From: CALLPQ01 sp039819545
Lineage (GTDB): Bacteria; Pseudomonadota; Alphaproteobacteria; Caulobacterales; Parvularculaceae
Length of the DNA stretch: 64,000 nucleotides
NCBI GenBank assembly: GCA_039819545.1
Contig: JBCBRS010000005.1
Coordinates: 142,514 to 206,513, forward strand
Reading direction: 5' to 3'
Positions 8,881-17,674 of this stretch are shown here, piece after piece. The position numbers and the translations under genes are program-made. The first letter of the stretch is position 1. Every line of letters begins with the position of its first letter. The notes under the pieces were generated by a model. That model was not told where the DNA came from and did no database searches. It saw only the letters and a program-made list of their open reading frames with translations.

Positions 8881-10494
8881 CTATTCTGGGATATATTTCG
8901 GCAGCACGGTGCGCATCTTGCGGGCCATCGCGCGCAGTTGCTTGTCGGTCGCCGCCACATCATTGCCTTTTGCTACCGGCGCCATGAGGCGCACCAGAGC
9001 GCCGTCGGCACGCTGGCGGGTGAGGGTGTCCCAGATCACGGACATCTTCATGATATATTCGTTGGCAAATTGCTGCCCACGTTGATCATACCAGTAATAG
9101 ATGACGCGCTTTGTGCCGTTATACTCGATCACCATCCGGTTATAGGCAAAGGGCAGGCGCTCATCGGCTGGGATGGCCGCTTCGTCGGCGGCGACCACGC
9201 TGAAATCAGTGACCTGCCAACCACCACCGGGGATACACTGGCGCGGGCTGTGCCAGGACCGACCATCGCGCCTGGCGGTCAGATAAGCCATATAGACATT
9301 GTAAAGCTCGCCCTCAGGTGACGTCATATTCACGACGAGGGAATCATCTGCCCCCAGAACTTCGGCCACCTCGGAATCGATGGGCTGTATCTCTGCGCGC
9401 CAGCCTCGGAACTCACCGGGAAAGGCGGCAAAGACCTGCCGCTCAGGCGTGATTAGCTTGTCCACGGTTACGATTTTTGCAAGGCCCGCCGTCACCACAA
9501 ATAAGGCCGCAATCGTGATCAGAGCTGCACCGCCGCGAAACTGCTCTGGCATCGCGGCCAGCGGCAGGCCCCCCGTGGTTGGCTGGCGGGGGGAAAGGGC
9601 CGGCACACCCATCTCGTCTAGCGGATTGGTGCGCGGCGGCAGCACGATGCAAAACAGCGAGATGACGCCAAACAGCGCCGCAAGGCAGAGCAGAAAGACG
9701 ACCCAACCTTCGAAGAAATGGAGAAAACCTTCGGTGTGACTTGTGCCATAGGCTTGCACCAGGATCCCCGTAATGGCGATCCGCAGACTATTCATCAGGA
9801 TCGTGATCGGGATGGTCGACAGAAAGATAATCGCCTTTTGCCACCACGTCCCCTTGAAGAGATACGCCGCCAGAAAGCCGAGGCTCAAAAACGGGAAAAG
9901 ATAGCGCAAGCCAGAACAGGCTTCGGCCACGGCCAGTTGGTATGTACCAAGATCAATCACGTTACCGGAAAGATAGACTGGTATATTCATGGCCTGGATC
10001 ATGGCAACGCCAAGCTCCGACGACATGCGTTGAAAATTCCAGGAGAGGTTGGTGATCAGCCAGAAAGGCGGCGGCACGGCAAACAACAGATAAAGCACCG
10101 GTACCGCACAAATCGCCAGCATGGAGCGCCCGCCATAACCGGCCACCAGCGCGGCAATAGCAACCACAAACCCGAGTTGTTGCAGGATAAAGGCGTGGGT
10201 TAACTGCCCAGCGAGGAGCATAAACCCAGCGAGAAACCCAAGCCCGACAGCGGCCACGCCGCCACGCCCGGCACTCGCCATAATCGCGTCTTTATTCGAC
10301 CAGATCAGCCAGCCCGAGATCAGCGGGATAAAATAGCTGTGGCTCAATTCATCTTGCGTGCCCCAACGCTCAAATAAATTGGCAATGGCATCACGAAAGA
10401 CAAACAGCGAGATGAGGGTTGCGCCGATCAGCGCAAGCGCTCGCGGTGTCGTAAGCCAGGTCGTGAGCGGGGATGGGGACTGTTCGGCGGTCAT
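8881..10494 (-). CDS. Exosortase fused to a C-terminal EpsI domain (XrtD-like)
   Basis: Exosortases are membrane transpeptidases thought to process proteins carrying a C-terminal sorting tail, often with exopolysaccharide production. Residues 1 to about 320 are a multi-pass membrane domain with the expected catalytic triad: Cys193 in EACSGLRY, Arg238 in NSLRIAITG and His259 in GFLHFFEGW. Residues from about 345 to the end form a soluble EpsI (DUF3485) domain, with PGEFRGW, SWHSPRQCIPGGGW and YYWYDQRG. This fused form corresponds to the XrtD type associated with VPLPA-CTERM substrates. ATG at 10494 gives 537 residues; a GTG at 10548 would add 18. No protein with a recognisable sorting tail is in the window. 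Confidence 0.87.
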   Translation of the reverse strand: MTAEQSPSPLTTWLTTPRALALIGATLISLFVFRDAIANLFERWGTQDELSHSYFIPLISGWLIWSNKDAIMASAGRGGVAAVGLGFLAGFMLLAGQLTHAFILQQLGFVVAIAALVAGYGGRSMLAICAVPVLYLLFAVPPPFWLITNLSWNFQRMSSELGVAMIQAMNIPVYLSGNVIDLGTYQLAVAEACSGLRYLFPFLSLGFLAAYLFKGTWWQKAIIFLSTIPITILMNSLRIAITGILVQAYGTSHTEGFLHFFEGWVVFLLCLAALFGVISLFCIVLPPRTNPLDEMGVPALSPRQPTTGGLPLAAMPEQFRGGAALITIAALFVVTAGLAKIVTVDKLITPERQVFAAFPGEFRGWRAEIQPIDSEVAEVLGADDSLVVNMTSPEGELYNVYMAYLTARRDGRSWHSPRQCIPGGGWQVTDFSVVAADEAAIPADERLPFAYNRMVIEYNGTKRVIYYWYDQRGQQFANEYIMKMSVIWDTLTRQRADGALVRLMAPVAKGNDVAATDKQLRAMARKMRTVLPKYIPE

Positions 10495-10726
10495 GTATTC
10501 ATACTCAGAACGGGGCGATTCTGTTTTATGATCGCCTGTGACGGGCACCCATTACCCGGAGACGATGGCGCGGGGGGCTGCTTTGTTTGAACGTCATAAA
10601 TGGGGGGAAGATCACCCGATTCCAGATCGCTAATTTGCTCGCTATATCACACGCCGCTAAATTATCCACCTCCCGGGGATAGGCTCTGGCAGACGAGGCA
10701 CGAGCCAGAAAGCTTCATGGTCGCCC
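10495..10726. other. Intergenic region upstream of the exosortase gene
   Basis: About 230 bp between the exosortase start and the terminator of the RTX gene upstream on the same strand. It must hold the exosortase promoter. AT-richer stretches occur around 10625-10665, but I cannot assign -35 and -10 boxes with confidence. No coding frame is supported. Confidence 0.4.
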
Positions 10727-10766
10727 AAAAAAAATGGCACGTCCCCAAAAGGAGCGCGCCATTTTG
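10727..10766 (-). terminator. Rho-independent terminator of the RTX/cadherin-like gene
   Basis: Read on the minus strand, AAAATGGC pairs with GCCATTTT and the stem continues with a few imperfect GC pairs around a small loop. A run of T residues follows. It lies about 35-75 bp beyond the stop codon at 10802, the right place to end that transcript before the exosortase gene. Confidence 0.8.
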
Positions 10767-10801
10767 TATTTAGGGTTGGTTCCGTCGTTGGCGGGCCCGT
10801 C

Positions 10802-13297
10802 CTACACGAACGGCGTCAGGCCGGAATCATTCAACAGAGAGGCATCGATCTGGAATTCCCCTTCATCGGTATTGAAACCGATCAGGCCAAATTCGTCATC
10901 GAAGATGGCGGCGACTTCCAGATTATCGATCAACGGCACGGTCATATCCACGAGTGGGCCGATACTTTCTTCTACCGTGGAGCCGAGCAGCGTTGCCGAA
11001 ATACCAAATTCGAGGGCCTGCAATCTAAAGTCGAGGTCGAAGACCAGCGTTGCCAGATGGTCGAGAAGGGCACCGATACTGTCATCATTTTCGTCGCCGT
11101 TAACGTCGAGCACCACTTCGAAATCAAGAATTTCATTGCCGTTGACGTCGAAGTTTTCGGGCACGGTGAAAGAAATATCATCACCGACTGTGAACGGAAT
11201 AATGTCTCCATTCTCCAGCAGGATATCGGCGGTGAGCTCTCCAATCGTCAGTTCAAAATTCTGCAGAACGGACAGATCGGCGATAAACTCCAGGTCAAGC
11301 AGATTATAGAAAACTTCAAGCGAAAACACATCGAAGCCCGCAACTTCCAAGTCGGCTAGGGTAACCGTTCGCTCGAGTGGTGGCAGTCCAAGGAGCGTCG
11401 TAACGAGGCCGTCAAAGTCGAGGGTACCGCTAAGTACGGGGTCGCTTTGGCCGACGCTTACAAGCGTGTTTTCGGTAATGATCGAGCCATCGGTCTCAAT
11501 CACCGGGAAGGACGCCGACACCGAGCTATCCCCGGGCAAATCAACAGTCAGGCCGATATCGTTGGCTGCGAGATCAATCAGCCGTCGTGTGAAGTCAATA
11601 TCGATCGGTGGAATGACGTTGAAACTATCGTCACCGACAAGGGCACGCAGGCTTGCCGCAAAATCAAACACAAAATCGAGTGCAAAAGTTGAATTCGGGC
11701 TTTCAGTAGAGAACGTGCTGCCATCGTCCAGCAGGAATAGCGACTCGATGGTGATATCTTGACCTTCTTCGACCTGACGCGGGACTTCAAAGGCAAGACT
11801 GCCGGTGAGCATGGTATCAATATCACCGGATGTGAGCGTAAATGTCGGCTGCAGACCGGCGCGTATGCTGATATCGCCTGCGAGGCCAATCGATGGAAAA
11901 ATCAATCCTTCTTCGGAAAGCAATTCATTAAAACTGCGGGAAAAGTCGATGCCGAGGAAGGGCAGATCAGGCTCGAGGACAAACGCTGAGCCTGTATCGA
12001 AGATCGACTGATTTTCCGACGTAAACGTAAAGTCATCGGCCGTGGAGACCGTTGCGTCATCGGCGCCATTAACCGTGATGGTCAACGTGCTGGGCTCACT
12101 CGTGTCATTGGGCTGCCCGCTATCGTCGATTGCCACGTACTGGAATTCTAGAACTTCGGTCTCACCATCATTCAGGAACTGGAAGTCGTCGCCAAGAACG
12201 AGGTCACCCATGCCCGTGACGGGGTCAACGCGGATGGTGCCGAAAATTTCTTCCGGACCGAAGAGCTGATAGCTAAGAACATCACTCATATCCACGTCGG
12301 ATGAAAAAGCGGACAGATCAAAACTAATGGTGGCGTCATCTTCGCTACCGGAAACGGCGAAATCTTCAGTGACCGGCCGATCATTCACACCAATAACGGT
12401 GATGGTCACGGTTGCCGTGTCCGTTGCACCGCGGCTGTCGGTAACCACATAGCTGAGCGTCTCCGTCGTCGTCTCCCCAAAAGCAAGAAACTGGAATGCA
12501 TTGCCCGGATCATAGGTGATATCGCCGGTCTCGGCGTCGAACATGATGGTGCCGTCAAGATCGCTGTCGTCAACCGACATAATATCGATATCGTCAACAA
12601 GACCGAGAAAGTCGCTGTCGAACTCCACGTCATTGCTCAGCACGTTGAAGGTCACGGGGTTGTCTTCGTCGGTTTCCGCTTCGTCGTCAAAGGCAACCAC
12701 CGGGTTGTTGCCGCCATTCAGACGAATGTCGAAATCGTCGAACTTCAGGCTTTCCACAGAGCGCAGAACATCCGTACCCAGATCACCATTATCGGCGTTC
12801 AAATCGGTTATGCGGCCACGGCTTGTTCCCTGACGGACAAAATCAAAGTTAAAATTGCCTTCGTCGTCAATGATGCTGCCAGCATAGTGGGCTTGGTCAA
12901 ACCCGCCGCCGCCACGGATAAAGTCATCGCCTCCGCCGCCGTCAAATTCATCACGGCCATTACGACCAATCAAATCATCATTGCCAGCACCGCCGAGGAT
13001 ATCGTCATTGCCACTGCCGCCGTCCACATAATCATCGTCGTCGCCGCCAAGCAGCGTGTCGGCACCGCTGCCACCCACAAGCGTATCCTCGCCGGCGTCA
13101 CCGGCCAGAATGTCGGCGCCGCCATTGCCGACGATGCGGTCATCCCCGCCAAGGCCGAAAAGGACATCTGCGCGCGTGTAGCCGCCAATGACTTCGTCGC
13201 CATCGGTTGGCACCACATCCACATCTCGGTTTGAAATGGTGTCGCGGCTGTTAAAAAAGACGAGTGACGAACGGAAGTTTTCCGGAATCAAAACCAT
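10802..13297 (-). CDS. RTX calcium-binding repeat and cadherin/VCBS-like extracellular protein
   Basis: This is a very acidic protein of 831 residues, probably surface-attached or secreted. Near the N-terminus (about residues 40-130) are roughly eight RTX nonapeptides of the GGxGxDxLx type, for example GGLGGDDRI-like and GGSGADTLL, which bind calcium in this family. Two tandem cadherin/VCBS-like modules follow (about 195-400), with NDVEFD and YVVTDSRGATDTATVTITV. The C-terminal 430 residues are beta-rich with no family I recognise. There is no classical signal peptide. RTX proteins usually leave by type I secretion, but their repeats normally sit at the C-terminus, so the order here is unusual. 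Start: ATG at 13297 with a purine-rich GGGGGAAA upstream. A terminator follows the stop. Confidence 0.82.
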   Translation of the reverse strand: MVLIPENFRSSLVFFNSRDTISNRDVDVVPTDGDEVIGGYTRADVLFGLGGDDRIVGNGGADILAGDAGEDTLVGGSGADTLLGGDDDDYVDGGSGNDDILGGAGNDDLIGRNGRDEFDGGGGDDFIRGGGGFDQAHYAGSIIDDEGNFNFDFVRQGTSRGRITDLNADNGDLGTDVLRSVESLKFDDFDIRLNGGNNPVVAFDDEAETDEDNPVTFNVLSNDVEFDSDFLGLVDDIDIMSVDDSDLDGTIMFDAETGDITYDPGNAFQFLAFGETTTETLSYVVTDSRGATDTATVTITVIGVNDRPVTEDFAVSGSEDDATISFDLSAFSSDVDMSDVLSYQLFGPEEIFGTIRVDPVTGMGDLVLGDDFQFLNDGETEVLEFQYVAIDDSGQPNDTSEPSTLTITVNGADDATVSTADDFTFTSENQSIFDTGSAFVLEPDLPFLGIDFSRSFNELLSEEGLIFPSIGLAGDISIRAGLQPTFTLTSGDIDTMLTGSLAFEVPRQVEEGQDITIESLFLLDDGSTFSTESPNSTFALDFVFDFAASLRALVGDDSFNVIPPIDIDFTRRLIDLAANDIGLTVDLPGDSSVSASFPVIETDGSIITENTLVSVGQSDPVLSGTLDFDGLVTTLLGLPPLERTVTLADLEVAGFDVFSLEVFYNLLDLEFIADLSVLQNFELTIGELTADILLENGDIIPFTVGDDISFTVPENFDVNGNEILDFEVVLDVNGDENDDSIGALLDHLATLVFDLDFRLQALEFGISATLLGSTVEESIGPLVDMTVPLIDNLEVAAIFDDEFGLIGFNTDEGEFQIDASLLNDSGLTPFV

Positions 13298-13436
13298 GAC
13301 GGTTTCCCCCCAATGCAATGACGCTCGCCCCACGCAAGCGTTCTCTCTCCATTTTGTCATTTATGAGATTGGGGTTGGTTAGGCAATCCCCCACTGTGAC
13401 ACCCGTTATGGGGGTGTGGGCCGACGCTTTTCCCCC

Positions 13437-13870
13437 CGTGTCCCCGGGCGAAGACCCGGGGCCTGTTTCAAGGTGATCGAAGGGTGTGGGAACAGTTCCC
13501 GGGTCGGCGCTACGCTTGCCCGGGAATACGGATTCTATTTGCGATAGATACGCCGTGTCCCCGGGCGAAGACCCGGGGCCTTCTGATTGGGGTACGGAGT
13601 CTGGATCAACAGTTCCCGGGTCGGCGCTGCGCTTGCCCGGGAATACGGTTTTTTATGTTTGCCCGGTGTCCCCGGGCGAAGACCCGGGGCCTACTGATTG
13701 GGGTGCGGAGTATGGATCAACAGTTCCCGGGTCGGCGCTTCGCTTGTCCGGGAATACGTTTTTTATGTTTGCCCCCGTGTCCCCGGGCGAAGACCCGGGG
13801 CCTATTTCAACGTGCTCGGAGGATATGGGAACAGTTCCCGGATCGGCGCTGCACTTGCCCGGGAAAGGGT
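13437..13870. repeat. Tandem array of four composite palindromic repeats (unit about 111-117 bp)
   Basis: Each unit has two inverted repeats. Element A is a perfect hairpin, CCCCGGG-CGAAGA-CCCGGGG, at 13442-13461, 13559-13578, 13670-13689 and 13781-13800. Element B has arms TTCCCGGG and CCCGGGAA around a 15-base centre, at 13496-13526, 13613-13643, 13724-13754 and 13835-13865, with single changes in the last two copies. Spacers between A and B differ more than the arms. The array lies between the start of the RTX gene and the end of the Gly/Arg-rich gene, both on the minus strand. Similar elements recur at 34076-34345, 36418-36510 and 8847-8866. Open frames across the array (repeating PGSALRLPGN and SPGEDPGP) are products of the repeat. 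Confidence 0.95.
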
Positions 13871-13907
13871 TTCAAAATGCTCGCAATACCTCTGTGCACT
13901 GACGGGC

Positions 13908-14942
13908 CTACCGGATCTCGAGATAACTCACTTGCGCGTCTTCAACTTCGCAGGTGAGGGTGCGCAGGAAGGATGCGCCGTCCGGGTCGCGGGTGGTGAA
14001 CTCGGCGTTGAAACGCCAGGCTTCATTCGCCCCGCCAGCGAGGTCGCCGCCTGATTGTGGCTCACCGGGAACCGATACAACGATACTGCGTTCAGCCAGA
14101 CGCGCCGTGAGCGTGTCGACGCACTGTTGATAGGCGGGCAGATAATCGCCGGTAAACCCGCCAAGCAGCACTTCCGGTTCGCCGTTCAGTGGTGGCACGT
14201 CCGCAGCGCCGTTACCGCTGGCAACCACCCGGTCAGTGGTGCTGCGCGCGCCGTGGCCATTGCCGATGCGGCTGGCGCTGCCCACCCGTCCAGCATTTTG
14301 ACTGGGAAAAGCCCCGCCGAGGGAGCGGCTGCCCGAGCGGAAACCGTCGTCAAAGCCATCGCGGTAGCCATTGGCGTCAAGACTGCGATCAATCAGGATT
14401 GCCCCGCCAATGATGCCTGAAGAAAGCAAAAACGCGTCACCGGGCAAGAAGCCGCGTCGGTAAAACCGTGAGCCGTAAAAATAGCCGGGACCGCCATAGA
14501 AAAAGCCGCGGCGAAAACCGGGGTGAAACCCGGGCCGGTAAAAGCGCGAGCCATAAAAACGCCCGCCGCGAAAACCTCTGCCGCCATAAAAACGGCGGCC
14601 AGTATTGAAGCGGCGTCCGCCATAAAAACCCCTGTTACCGCGAAAACCGCGTCCACCCCGGAAGCCGCGTCCACCGCGAAACTTGCCGCCGCGATAACCG
14701 CGTCCCCGGTACCCACGCCCGCGATAGCCGCGTCCGGCATCGATACCGGCGGCAAGGATCACCGCCGATGGCACAGCATTGGTGCCAGAAACCGAGAGGG
14801 CTGGCTGAAGGGCGCCCGACGCGGCAAGGACTGCGGCGTTAGGGGAGACCGTTGACGTGGCAGCATCAGCGGCAGGCGCGGCGGCCATCGCAGCGAACGC
14901 CAGAACGCCAAAAGCAGCGGAAAAAAGGGAAGGTGAGCACAT
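13908..14942 (-). CDS. Gly/Arg/aromatic-rich exported protein of unknown function
   Basis: This 344-residue protein starts with a clear signal peptide (hydrophobic core FGVLAFAAMAAA, likely cleavage after ADA). From about residue 70 to 160 it has a low-complexity region of repeated RGYRG, GGRGFRG and GGRRFYG-like units rich in Gly, Arg, Tyr and Phe. A short hydrophobic stretch follows (about 170-185), then a Ser/Gly-rich linker. The last 90 residues form a compact-looking domain with cysteines in AYQQCVDTL and TLTCEVED. ATG at 14942 is preceded by AGGAG; the longer frame to 15014 is not supported. The basic aromatic tract could bind polyanions or drive self-association, but that is inference. 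I do not recognise the family. Confidence 0.75.
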   Translation of the reverse strand: MCSPSLFSAAFGVLAFAAMAAAPAADAATSTVSPNAAVLAASGALQPALSVSGTNAVPSAVILAAGIDAGRGYRGRGYRGRGYRGGKFRGGRGFRGGRGFRGNRGFYGGRRFNTGRRFYGGRGFRGGRFYGSRFYRPGFHPGFRRGFFYGGPGYFYGSRFYRRGFLPGDAFLLSSGIIGGAILIDRSLDANGYRDGFDDGFRSGSRSLGGAFPSQNAGRVGSASRIGNGHGARSTTDRVVASGNGAADVPPLNGEPEVLLGGFTGDYLPAYQQCVDTLTARLAERSIVVSVPGEPQSGGDLAGGANEAWRFNAEFTTRDPDGASFLRTLTCEVEDAQVSYLEIR

Positions 14943-15100
14943 GAGGGGCTCCTTTCTCGCCTTCGAACCGGTCAGGCCCAAAGACGTCAAACACAAACGG
15001 TTTCTCGCCCCCACTACTCACTATTATAGCAGATTTTGCGGCGGTGGTGAGGCAGCAACACCGCGCAAGGGCGTTTTGAAACCGTAAAAACCCAGCGTTT

Positions 15101-16069
15101 TCAGTCCAGAAGAGCCCGGGCGCGATCACAATCGCGCGAAATCTGCGCCTTCAGGGCGTCCAGGCCATCAAATTTCTCCTCCGCCCGCAAAAAGGCGTGG
15201 AATGCCACCGATAGGGTTTTGCCGTAAAGATCGCCGTCGAAATCGAACAAATGCACCTCTAGAAGCGGCGTGTGATCGCCCACCGTGGGCTTGCGGCCAA
15301 AATTAGCGATCCCGGGCCATTGGGTGCCGTCAACCGTGACGTTGACTGCATAGACGCCGTGGCGCGGCGCGATGACGGCCCCCAGCTGCATATTGGCAGT
15401 GGGAAAGCCCAGCGTGCGGCCTAGCTTTTGCCCCTCAATGATTGGCCCGCAAACCGTCCAAACATGGCCGAGCATGGCATTGGCACCCGCAATATCACCC
15501 GCCTCCAGCGCCACGCGTACGCCGCTGGAGCCAATCTTTTCCGGCGGGCCAACGCTCGTACTATCGGGCGCCAATGGCGTAATAATCTTTACCGGGACAT
15601 TCTTTTCACGGGCCAGCGTCGCTAGCATTGCCGCATCACCCGCACGATCTTTGCCAAACCGGAACTCATCGCCCACCACAATAGCCTTAAGGGAGAGCTG
15701 ACCCAGCAATATATCGTGCACGAACTGTTCGGCAGACAGCGTGGCCAGCGCGGCGGAAAAGGTCAGCGCGTGGATGACCTCAACGCCATGAGCACGCAGA
15801 AGCGCATCGCGCTGCGCCGGTTCGGTCAGGAGGAAGGCGGGCGTATTGGGTTGGAAATAGCGACGCGGGTGCGGCTCAAACAGAACAATCCCGGTGACAA
15901 GGTTGTGACGTGTGGCAAAACATCGGGTCTCATCAATGAGATATTGGTGCCCGCGATGGACACCGTCAAAGTTGCCGATGGCCGCGCACACCGGGCTGTC
16001 TGACGTGGGATTTGATCGGGTGGTGGTCACGCCTATGGGGTTTTGCGGTGGGGCAGGGGTATCGCTCAT
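15101..16069 (-). CDS. ribF: Bifunctional riboflavin kinase / FAD synthetase RibF
   Basis: RibF converts riboflavin to FMN and then FAD. The N-terminal adenylyltransferase domain has GNFDGVHRGH (about residues 28-37) and VVGDEFRFGKDRAG. The C-terminal flavokinase domain shows LGRTLGFPTANM, GVYAVNV and PGIANFGRKPT. At 322 residues it is of normal length. It begins 4 bp after the stop of the HAD hydrolase gene, so the two are almost certainly co-transcribed, as in many alphaproteobacteria. The GC-rich N-terminal 15 residues are poorly conserved in the family; ATG at 16069 is the natural start. Confidence 0.94.
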   Translation of the reverse strand: MSDTPAPPQNPIGVTTTRSNPTSDSPVCAAIGNFDGVHRGHQYLIDETRCFATRHNLVTGIVLFEPHPRRYFQPNTPAFLLTEPAQRDALLRAHGVEVIHALTFSAALATLSAEQFVHDILLGQLSLKAIVVGDEFRFGKDRAGDAAMLATLAREKNVPVKIITPLAPDSTSVGPPEKIGSSGVRVALEAGDIAGANAMLGHVWTVCGPIIEGQKLGRTLGFPTANMQLGAVIAPRHGVYAVNVTVDGTQWPGIANFGRKPTVGDHTPLLEVHLFDFDGDLYGKTLSVAFHAFLRAEEKFDGLDALKAQISRDCDRARALLD

Positions 16070-16073
16070 GGGT

Positions 16074-16922
16074 TTACCAGACCAGCCGTTCCATGGTGGC
16101 CCGCGCGGTGACGTCTTGACTGTTTAGCAACTGCGCCACGGCCGTCTCGTCACGTGCGCCCTCGTGGATACCGCCCGCGCCAAAAACATAGACAACGTCG
16201 AACCCGTTGCGATTGGCTCCCAGAATATCCGTCTGCAGACCATCGCCGATACACAAGATCCGACTGCGTGTCAGGCCGGGCTGTAAGCCCGCAAGGGTGT
16301 CAAAGGCAAGATCATAGATCGGGCGATGGGGCTTGCCGCCATGGGCCACACGCCCGCCGAGCTGTTCAAACAGCTGCGCAAGCGCGCCCGCGCACCAGAT
16401 CACCCGGTCGCCCCAACGCACTTTAATATCGGGATTGGCGCAAACCATCTCCATATCCCGCGCAGCCGCGTCGGCGAGCATGGTGCGATAGTCTTCCGGT
16501 GTTTCGATTGTATCGTGGATCATGCCGGTGCAGATGATCGCTTCGGCTTCCTCAAACGGGGCAAAGTCCATATCGAGGCTATCAAACAGGGGATCATCTT
16601 TTTCCGGGCCAAGCCGGAAAAACCGCGCGGGCAGGCGCTTCTTGATCTCGGTACGAATTGTATCGCCGGAGGTAACAACCCCGTCATAGGCCTCGCGCGG
16701 TAGGCCGAGGCGATCAAGCTGTTTGGGAATGATCGCCGATGGGCGCGGCGCGTTGGTCAGGATGATCACGGGCCCGCGTGTCCGGCGAAACTGAACCAGG
16801 GCATCGGCCACATCATCAAACAGGTGGACGCCGTTGTGAATGACGCCCCACGCATCACACAAGAGCGCGTCGTAATTTTCCGCAAGCGATGAAAGACGGG
16901 CAATAAGAGGACTGTCGGCCAT
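16074..16922 (-). CDS. TIGR01459-type HAD superfamily class IIA hydrolase
   Basis: This cytoplasmic phosphatase-like protein of 282 residues belongs to the HAD subgroup that includes NagD and p-nitrophenyl phosphatases. Motif I is CDAWGVIHNG with the nucleophile Asp23, motif II is ILTNAPRP, the motif III lysine is in GGKPHRPIY, and motif IV is CIGDGLQTDILGA. The substrate is unknown. In alphaproteobacteria the gene regularly sits next to ribF, as here (4 bp apart), which suggests a link to flavin or nucleotide metabolism but does not prove one. Start: ATG at 16922. Confidence 0.9.
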   Translation of the reverse strand: MADSPLIARLSSLAENYDALLCDAWGVIHNGVHLFDDVADALVQFRRTRGPVIILTNAPRPSAIIPKQLDRLGLPREAYDGVVTSGDTIRTEIKKRLPARFFRLGPEKDDPLFDSLDMDFAPFEEAEAIICTGMIHDTIETPEDYRTMLADAAARDMEMVCANPDIKVRWGDRVIWCAGALAQLFEQLGGRVAHGGKPHRPIYDLAFDTLAGLQPGLTRSRILCIGDGLQTDILGANRNGFDVVYVFGAGGIHEGARDETAVAQLLNSQDVTARATMERLVW

Positions 16923-16990
16923 GGTCTAGCGGATAAGCACCATAACGAGCCCGGTCAAGAAAGAGGCGAACAAAGGGGCGCGCCGCTCGC

Positions 16991-17581
16991 CTATTTCAGC
17001 GGCTTGATCTTGAATTTCTGGCCGCCAAGGCTCGCTTCAAACATGGCACCGGCTTTGTCGAGCACAAAGACGGCAACACCCTCATCATAGGAAGCTGTCT
17101 CGCCTGCACCGTCGGAGGCGATGGTTGCGGTTGCCTGGGCGCTGAACTCAAACTCATCGTCGAGGAAGGCGTTATAGCCCTGTGCATCGCGAAAGAAGAT
17201 AATCTCGCGATATTTCTTGCCACCGAACTGCAGACCCACCGTATATTGCGACAGGTAGACTTTGCGGGCGGGCACACCGCCGCGATAGACAATCCCTTTG
17301 CCCCGGGCCGCGCCAATGCCGGCCCCGCCTTTGGTCACGCTCGGGAAAACGGCATAGCCGTAAGCCTGGCGGAAAAACGCCTCCAGCGACGGGTCGTTTT
17401 CGCGGAAAGTACGGATCGCCTCATTGGACTTGCGGATCAGTTTCGACTTTTGCGCTTTTGCCTCGCGCGGGTCCCAGCCCTGGGCGTGGCTTGCGGGCGC
17501 GGTACCGGCGATCATCAACGCGCTAAAAATCGCCATGATGGCGGCAATCACGATGCGGTTGGCGGTGGGTGCGCGCACCAT
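16991..17581 (-). CDS. Lipid-binding SYLF (YSC84-like) domain exported protein
   Basis: This 196-residue protein has an N-terminal signal peptide (core IVIAAIMAIFSALMIAG, cleavage probably after SHAQG or nearby). A SYLF domain follows, with FRQAYGYAVFPSVTKGGAGIGAARG-type sequence, the GGVPARKVYLSQYTVGLQFGG segment and the C-terminal GGQKFKIKPL. SYLF domains bind phosphoinositides in eukaryotes; bacterial versions are periplasmic and their role is not established. It lies upstream of the HAD-ribF pair on the same strand, about 70 bp away, and may share its transcript. Confidence 0.88.
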   Translation of the reverse strand: MVRAPTANRIVIAAIMAIFSALMIAGTAPASHAQGWDPREAKAQKSKLIRKSNEAIRTFRENDPSLEAFFRQAYGYAVFPSVTKGGAGIGAARGKGIVYRGGVPARKVYLSQYTVGLQFGGKKYREIIFFRDAQGYNAFLDDEFEFSAQATATIASDGAGETASYDEGVAVFVLDKAGAMFEASLGGQKFKIKPLK

Positions 17582-17674
17582 ATCGGTCTTCTCCCAAAGG
17601 TCAGGGCTTGACCATAGGGGAGATTGGTATGGCTTTGAATGAAATTGTTGTCAGCGACGAAAAGATATCCCGCG

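Noticed and set aside
13437..13870. Possible CRISPR array
   Set aside because: Units are 111-117 bp with two different inverted repeats and partly conserved spacers, unlike 24-40 bp direct repeats with unique spacers; no cas genes are present.
13484..13957. Two overlapping plus-strand open frames of 138 and 157 residues with repeated PGSALRLPGN and SPGEDPGP
   Set aside because: They are translations of the tandem palindromic repeat and carry no start context or similarity to proteins.
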